DNA of 54,114 bases from Planctomycetota bacterium (GTDB lineage: Bacteria > Planctomycetota > GCA-002687715), in the NCBI GenBank assembly GCA_002683135.1, contig NYSS01000040.1:1-54114 (forward strand), given 5' to 3'. Under the pieces are notes generated by a model, which saw nothing but the letters and a program-made list of their open reading frames with translations, had not been told where the DNA came from and did no database searches. A program made the translations under genes and the position numbers. Every line of letters starts with the position of its first letter. Positions within the stretch are counted from its first letter, which is position 1. Below, piece by piece: positions 49,354 to 54,114 of this stretch.

Positions 49354-51384
49354 GTGCTCCTCTTTGCTTGCGCTTTCATCGTCCCCGTGTCCGTCGCGGT
49401 CGTCTGCGGGCCGCACCTCGCGCTGGCCGCCGCGTCGACAGGCGCCCTGCTCGCCTGCGTTCATTTCCGCCGTGACACCCGGGCCGTGTTCTCCGTCATC
49501 GCTGGGACCGCCCTGTTCTTCGCCAGGCTGCCGTCGGTGGAGCCGCCATGGATCGCCACAGCTGCGCCACGATCCGCGGTGGTCCTGGTCGAAGGCACCG
49601 TCGCCACGCCTTGCCGCGAGACACGCACTGGCGTCCTCGTCCCCTTGGAGAGGGGCCCGTGGATCGCCGTCCCCGGCACCAGTCACGGCCCCCTCCCAGG
49701 AACCCGGATCAGGGCATTGGGGCGCCTGAACCCCAGCGGACGGGTCGTCTCTGTGGGCGCGGCTTCGGGCCTGGTGGTGACGCGGTCACCCGACCCCCTC
49801 TACCCCCCAGCCCTCGTCGAGCGGGCACGCCGGAAAGCCCGTTCCCGACTCGCGGAGGGGTTGCCCACGAACACTACGGCCATCCTCCGCGCGCTGCTCC
49901 TGGGGGATCGGCTCCCGCCCGCCGACCGAGACCGCATGGCCCGCACCGGGACGCTCCATTTCTTCGCCGTGTCGGGGTTGCACCTGGCGCTCCTAGCAAC
50001 AGCCCTGAGCCGCCTGTTCGGGCCGAGGGCGATCTCTCTGCTCCCCCCCCTCATCTTGTATGCGGCCCTCAGCGGCTTTCGGACCCCCGTCGGTCGTGCG
50101 TTGCTCATGATCGTCAGCATCGTGGGCGCACGGGCGTTCCGGCGGCCCCACCGGAGCCTTCACCACCTCCTCCTCGCGGCCACCGTCCTCCTCGCCCTAC
50201 ACCCTCGAACCCTGACCACACCCGGCTTCCTCCTCTCCTTCAGCGCCTACGCCGGGATCGTCGGCATCGCTGTCCCGGCCCTGGCTCGACGACGGCGAGA
50301 TCCGCTGCGACCTCTGGCCACAGGTCTCGGCGCGACGACCCGCTGGCGGGAACACGTCAGCGCCGTCTTGTGGGTCTCGGCCTCGGCCCTGGCGGCGAGC
50401 CTCCCGGCGACCGTCCTCTTGTTCCACCGCGCGGCGCCCGGCGCGATTCTGGCCTCCCTTCTGATCGGTCCCCTGATCCCGCTGCTGCTTGTCTCAGCCA
50501 TCGCCCTGCTGACCTGGCCGGGATGGGCCGCCGCCACCTGGGTCGCCGAGGGCTGCACCTGGACACTCCAAGCCGCGGTGGACCTGGTCGACGCCATCCC
50601 CTTCACCTCCTTCGACCTGGCACGTCCACACCCAGTGGCCATCATTGGATACGTGCTGGTGCTCCTGCTCGCCGCCCGAAGGCTGCGTGGAGGAGGAGGC
50701 GCGCTGGGGCCGGCCACCGCCGTCCTGCTCGCTGCGCTTCCCCTTGGAATTCCCAGCGGCCCGCCTCCAGGATTCGACCTACTCCCGGCGGGTCGCGGCT
50801 CCGCCCTGCTCTTCACTGGGGAAGCGGGGCACGTCCTCATCGACGCAGGACCGCGGGACGCGCGGATCGCCGAACGACTGCTCGCACGCGGCGTCGGACA
50901 CCTGGAGCGCCTCATCATCACTCATGACCACGAAGACCACGCAGGCGGAGCAGACCAGATCGTCGCCCGCCTGGGACTCCCCGACTCACGCGGAGCACCC
51001 CCGATTCGGTCACTGGAACGCCTGTGGCCGCCCCGCAAGGCCGCTGGCCTCAGCGCCAACGACCGCAGCTTGGTGATTCGCATCGTCGGGCGACGTCATC
51101 GCCTCCTCGCCACCGGAGACCTCGAGACCCGTGGCCTGCGAGCCCTGCTGGAGCGCGGATCAGCCCTCGACGCCGACGTCCTGCTGCTCCCGCACCACGG
51201 GGCACGAAACGACGCCCTCGCCGACCTGTTGCTGCGCGCCGCACCTGACCACGTCTGGGTTTCGGCGCGGCCAGGGTTCTCCCACGAAGCGTCCATGCTG
51301 ACCGTGGCGTGGGCGGGTATCACCCTGGACACGACTTGGGACAACGACCACGGCTGCCAGCTGCGCGATCGACCCGTCCCTTGA
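49354..51384 (+). CDS. comEC: ComEC/Rec2-family DNA uptake channel
   Basis: The 676-aa protein has N-terminal membrane segments, an OB-like DUF4131 region (about 60-150) and the Competence membrane domain (about 165-450, starting ILRALLLGDRLPPADRDRMARTGTLHFFAVSGLHLAL). The C-terminal metallo-beta-lactamase domain (about 475-670) has an intact HDHEDH metal motif (His524, His526, Asp528, His529). ComEC carries single-stranded DNA across the inner membrane during transformation. The start is GTG 49354. Secretin/PilMNO genes lie 24 kb away, but no ComEA or pilin is seen in the window. Confidence 0.87.
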   Translation: MLLFACAFIVPVSVAVVCGPHLALAAASTGALLACVHFRRDTRAVFSVIAGTALFFARLPSVEPPWIATAAPRSAVVLVEGTVATPCRETRTGVLVPLERGPWIAVPGTSHGPLPGTRIRALGRLNPSGRVVSVGAASGLVVTRSPDPLYPPALVERARRKARSRLAEGLPTNTTAILRALLLGDRLPPADRDRMARTGTLHFFAVSGLHLALLATALSRLFGPRAISLLPPLILYAALSGFRTPVGRALLMIVSIVGARAFRRPHRSLHHLLLAATVLLALHPRTLTTPGFLLSFSAYAGIVGIAVPALARRRRDPLRPLATGLGATTRWREHVSAVLWVSASALAASLPATVLLFHRAAPGAILASLLIGPLIPLLLVSAIALLTWPGWAAATWVAEGCTWTLQAAVDLVDAIPFTSFDLARPHPVAIIGYVLVLLLAARRLRGGGGALGPATAVLLAALPLGIPSGPPPGFDLLPAGRGSALLFTGEAGHVLIDAGPRDARIAERLLARGVGHLERLIITHDHEDHAGGADQIVARLGLPDSRGAPPIRSLERLWPPRKAAGLSANDRSLVIRIVGRRHRLLATGDLETRGLRALLERGSALDADVLLLPHHGARNDALADLLLRAAPDHVWVSARPGFSHEASMLTVAWAGITLDTTWDNDHGCQLRDRPVP

Positions 51385-51410
51385 ATCACGAGGTGGCGCA
51401 GTCCCAACAG

Positions 51411-51445
51411 AAAAACCGGGCAAGACCCAGGATGGTCCTACCCGG
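51411..51445 (-). terminator. Rho-independent terminator of rplM-rpsI
   Basis: Read on the minus strand, CCGGG (51445-51441) and CCCGG (51420-51416) pair, with an additional GGACC/GGTCT-type inner stem around a short loop. TTTTT (51415-51411) follows immediately. It lies about 33 nt after the rpsI stop. Confidence 0.8.
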
Positions 51446-51477
51446 CTTCAGTTCCAGGCTGGAATGTCGTCGGCGGG

Positions 51478-51882
51478 CTAACGCTTGCTGAACTGGAACG
51501 CGCGCCGGGCGCCGCGGAGCCCGTACTTCTTGCGCTCAACGACGCGTGAATCGCGCGTGAGCTGGCCGGCCTTACGAAGCACTTCGTAGTGCGCCTCATG
51601 GTCGATCTTGCAGAGCGCACGGGCGACACCGAGGGCGACCGCCTCGGACTGACCCGTCTTTCCTCCACCACGGGCGTTGACGATGACGTCGAAGCCATCC
51701 GGCTTCTCGACCACCGCGAGCGGACGCAGCGCCGCGTTCACCCAGTGGTCGCTGGGGAAGTACTCGCTGACATCGCGGCCGTTCACCACGACCGACCCGC
51801 TGCCAGGACGCACGCGAACACGGGCTACAGCGGCCTTCCGCCGTCCCAGTCCATATGTGTATTTGCTCTCAGTCCCGTCCAT
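51478..51882 (-). CDS. rpsI: 30S ribosomal protein S9
   Basis: The 134-aa protein carries YGLGRRKAAVARV near the start and KKYGLRGARRAFQFSKR at the C terminus, the tail that reaches the ribosomal P site. Start ATG 51882 is 16 nt after the rplM stop; in-frame codons further upstream are inside rplM. Standard rplM-rpsI operon with promoter at 52373-52400 and terminator at 51411-51445. Confidence 0.96.
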   Translation of the reverse strand: MDGTESKYTYGLGRRKAAVARVRVRPGSGSVVVNGRDVSEYFPSDHWVNAALRPLAVVEKPDGFDVIVNARGGGKTGQSEAVALGVARALCKIDHEAHYEVLRKAGQLTRDSRVVERKKYGLRGARRAFQFSKR

Positions 51883-51898
51883 CGATCTCTCAGAGTTG

Positions 51899-52330
51899 TC
51901 AGAGTGTAATCGTCTCAGGGTTTTGCGCCACGTGCGGGTGCTCCGCCCCGGCGTAGACCTTGAGCTTGGCGAACATGCGACGACCGAGCTTGGTCTTGGG
52001 CAACATCCTGCGAACAGCGAGCTGGATGATGCGTTCGGGATGACGCTCAAGGACACGCGCGTACGGCACCTCGACCAGATTGCCGACGTAACCGGTGTGA
52101 TGCCGATAGACCTTGAACTCGGCCTTCCGCCCGGTCAACCGCACCTTCTCGCAGTTGGTGATCACGATATGATCGCCCGTATCGATGTGCGGCGTCCACG
52201 TCGGACGGTGCTTGCCCATGAGCCGACGCGCGCACTCGACGGCGAGGCGCCCGAGCACCTGACCGTCAGCGTCGATATGGACCCATGGCTGGGCAACTTC
52301 ACCTGTCTTGGCGTGGTATGTCGTCTTCAT
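51899..52330 (-). CDS. rplM: 50S ribosomal protein L13
   Basis: The 143-aa protein has typical L13 segments: VHIDADGQVLGRLAVECARRLMGKHRP, GDHIVITNCEKVRLTGRK, and VRRMLPKTKLGRRMFAKLKVYAGAEHPH. It is an early 50S assembly protein. It precedes rpsI and is read from a well-formed sigma70-type promoter with a leader of about 35 nt. Confidence 0.96.
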   Translation of the reverse strand: MKTTYHAKTGEVAQPWVHIDADGQVLGRLAVECARRLMGKHRPTWTPHIDTGDHIVITNCEKVRLTGRKAEFKVYRHHTGYVGNLVEVPYARVLERHPERIIQLAVRRMLPKTKLGRRMFAKLKVYAGAEHPHVAQNPETITL

Positions 52331-52372
52331 GACGCATCTTCCCCTGCCCCTTCGGTTTAAGAAGGGACGAGG

Positions 52373-52400
52373 ACTATACCACCGCGGAGGAGTGAATCAA
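52373..52400 (-). promoter_or_regulatory. Sigma70-type promoter for rplM-rpsI
   Basis: On the minus strand TTGATT (52400-52395), a 16-nt spacer and TATAGT (52378-52373), 43 nt before the rplM ATG. It is one of the best promoter matches in the window and fits the high expression expected for ribosomal protein genes. Confidence 0.65.
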
Positions 52401-52463
52401 CGACGGGCACGGGCACCCAGGGAGGCACCTTAAATCCTCGGGAGAGCATGAGTTCTGCCCCAT

Positions 52464-54114
52464 CTATCCCTCCGTCACGGGCAGCAGGAGCCACCCCCCG
52501 AGGTCCCGACTCCAAAGCCACTGACGCTCCGGGTCGGCCCGCGGCAAGTCAGCCAGTCGCACCAATAACCAGGACGGTCGAGCCGGCGCGAAGTGCCCGA
52601 GGAGCTTGCCGACGTGCAGCTGGACCTCGACTGGGAGGTCAGCAGAGGCGCCGACCCCGATGTCCACCAGGCGTTCGCCCTGGGGCTCCAGGCGGCGGGT
52701 GATCTTGCCGCCGCTCACCTGCCACGCGGCGGAGATTCGGGCGGTTCGAATGCCCAGAGGGTCGGCCACGTCGGATCGCGGCGCGAACGTAAAGCCCCCC
52801 TCCGGGCCTTCCTCCCTCGCCACGACAACGGGGAGCGCCGCCACCCGGTCCACGCGCACCACGAGCTTGTGGTCGAAACGGTCGAGGAGAACGGACTCGA
52901 GGACCGTCGCGCCCCCCATACGGCCACGCACGATCTGGCGGGGTGTGAAGGGCGATCGATACACCGTCAGATCGGCGTCAGCCGCGAAGCGCAGGTCACG
53001 CTCCTCCTCACTCATGGAAGCGAAACAGAGGAACTGCCGCGACACGACGCGCGACTCATCGTCGTCGCTGGCCACCATGATGGTGATCGCGTGCGTGTAG
53101 ACCTGGTTGTCCTTCAGGAAGATGTCACCGAGCACGTGCCAGGCGAGCCCAGCGATGACCACGACGACGAACCCCACGGACACCAGATAGACACCGAGCG
53201 ACTTCCCGGAGTCAAGCAACAGCGGCAGGAGGAACGCCATCAGGAACGCGACGTGATAGAGGACCGCGAACAGGAGGAGATCGGACAGGTCCATCTTTTG
53301 CCAATCCGGCGGCGCGAACGTGCGCGTCAGGCCATCCTCGAGAGCGGTCGATCGATAGATGTGCGCGGACAGCTCCAACGCCTGATCGGACACATGCCGG
53401 AGCTCCCCACCGAGCGCTACCCAGCGGTCAATGACGCGTCGTTTCTCGGTCGGCGCGGCGTCCCAACTGGAAGTCGGGCAGACCATGAAGTCGTAAGCCT
53501 CGAGGGCCCCATGCGCAGTTGGCAACGCACCAATCGCCAGGGGAACGACGCGGGCCCCAAGGTTCGAGAGCGGCGTGGGCGCCGTGCCCTGCCCCAGCCA
53601 ACCGACGAGCGCTTGATCCTCGGAGACCAGCTGCACGGGCAGCGCCCGCACCTCCGTGCGGCCACCGGACTCGATCGTAAGGGAGCGCACACCTTCGCCG
53701 ATGGCCACGAGCACATCGTGGGTCGCTCCGTCACGCGGGACGCGAACGGCGCCGAGCCCGGCCGAGACCAGAGCGTCCCCCGCGACAGCGGGAAACTCCA
53801 GCCGCAATGGGGTCCGCAACCCAGCGCGGGCGACCCCCCCCGCCAGGCTCTCCACGCGGACATCCACGACGTCCCCCTTGTCCGAACTCGAGGGCGCAGG
53901 ATCACCCACTACCGTCGCGGCCCCGAGCGCGACGACGACGACGAGCACCGCGGCGGCCGCGGTCCCTCGACCCCAGCGTAGCCCCGGCAGCCCTGCGACC
54001 GCCCAGGTCGTCGCCATCAGAGCGAGGAACGGCCAGAGCGGCTCGGGCACCTGCCGCAGCGTCGCGATGCGGTGCAGCCAATGCCACAGGGAGGCGGTCG
54101 CCATCCAACCTGGT
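52464..54114 (-). CDS. Membrane protein of unknown function (5' end uncertain at window edge)
   Basis: At least 546 aa from ATG 54104; the frame is open to the window end, so the true start may lie outside. It has two N-terminal hydrophobic segments (about 22-42 and 48-64), a periplasmic region (about 70-275) with ALEAYDFMVCPTSSWDAAPTEKRRVIDRWVALGGEL, and two more membrane helices (about 277-297 and 305-327). The C-terminal beta-rich region is about 330-546. YDFMVCPTSSW..W(V)ALGGEL resembles the Rossmann-like or vWA-neighbour region of large aerotolerance-type (Bat) membrane proteins seen in Planctomycetota, but I cannot assign a family. Confidence 0.55.
   Translation of the reverse strand, partial: PGWMATASLWHWLHRIATLRQVPEPLWPFLALMATTWAVAGLPGLRWGRGTAAAAVLVVVVALGAATVVGDPAPSSSDKGDVVDVRVESLAGGVARAGLRTPLRLEFPAVAGDALVSAGLGAVRVPRDGATHDVLVAIGEGVRSLTIESGGRTEVRALPVQLVSEDQALVGWLGQGTAPTPLSNLGARVVPLAIGALPTAHGALEAYDFMVCPTSSWDAAPTEKRRVIDRWVALGGELRHVSDQALELSAHIYRSTALEDGLTRTFAPPDWQKMDLSDLLLFAVLYHVAFLMAFLLPLLLDSGKSLGVYLVSVGFVVVVIAGLAWHVLGDIFLKDNQVYTHAITIMVASDDDESRVVSRQFLCFASMSEEERDLRFAADADLTVYRSPFTPRQIVRGRMGGATVLESVLLDRFDHKLVVRVDRVAALPVVVAREEGPEGGFTFAPRSDVADPLGIRTARISAAWQVSGGKITRRLEPQGERLVDIGVGASADLPVEVQLHVGKLLGHFAPARPSWLLVRLADLPRADPERQWLWSRDLGGWLLLPVTEG

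Overview
The window is GC-rich, gene-dense DNA from a Gram-negative bacterium with an outer membrane: it has two secretins, several lipoproteins, ExbB/ExbD proteins and two complete Opp transporters. The mix of TPR-fused GT-C (TMTC-like) membrane proteins, an FHA-GAF-sigma54 activator, many TPR proteins and large unknown exported proteins fits Planctomycetota best. No rRNA or marker phylogeny was computed, so this placement is an inference. Coding density is very high, neighbouring genes often overlap by 1 or 4 nt, and the long open frames opposite real genes are GC-driven shadows.

Layout. (1) 1-179: the RG-rich C-terminal tail of a truncated gene, facing a strong bidirectional hairpin. (2) 250-7565, minus strand: a chain of overlapping or abutting genes, HAD phosphatase > asparagine synthase > TMTC-like glycosyltransferase with TPRs > FHA-GAF-AAA+-Fis regulator. 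(3) 7697-10336: secretin lipoprotein 2 with its own sigma70-type promoter, then a sulfatase-fold/TPR membrane enzyme (10636-12543). (4) 12684-25582, minus strand: the most interesting locus. It runs PilM(-PilN fusion) > PilO-like > single-TM protein in the PilP/GspC position > secretin lipoprotein 1 > two exported TPR proteins > ExbB/TolQ > ExbD > ExbD. No pilin, PilB/PilT ATPase, PilC or prepilin peptidase lies in the window, so a pilus-like inner-membrane platform and secretin sit beside a proton-driven motor module. (5) 25707-28473: family 4-type uracil-DNA glycosylase, MtaB tRNA methylthiotransferase, and a divergent GT2 glycosyltransferase. (6) 28494-30377: a lipoprotein of four tandem modules resembling the RskA extracytoplasmic domain. 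(7) 30397-42819: two complete, divergently transcribed oligopeptide ABC transporter operons (SBP-permease-permease-ATPase-ATPase). All eight internal junctions are 4-nt NTGA overlaps, and one OppB carries an insertion of about 275 residues. (8) 42849-54114: zinc-ribbon protein, second TMTC-like TPR protein, coaD-ridA, an NtrY-type histidine kinase, ComEC, rplM-rpsI with promoter and terminator, and an unknown membrane protein cut by the window end.

Functionally the window is mostly cell envelope: a secretin/PilMNO/ExbBD apparatus, peptide uptake, and surface glycosylation, with a few housekeeping genes (rplM, rpsI, coaD, mtaB, UDG). Functions rest on motifs read by eye. Promoters and terminators are pattern-based and untested.
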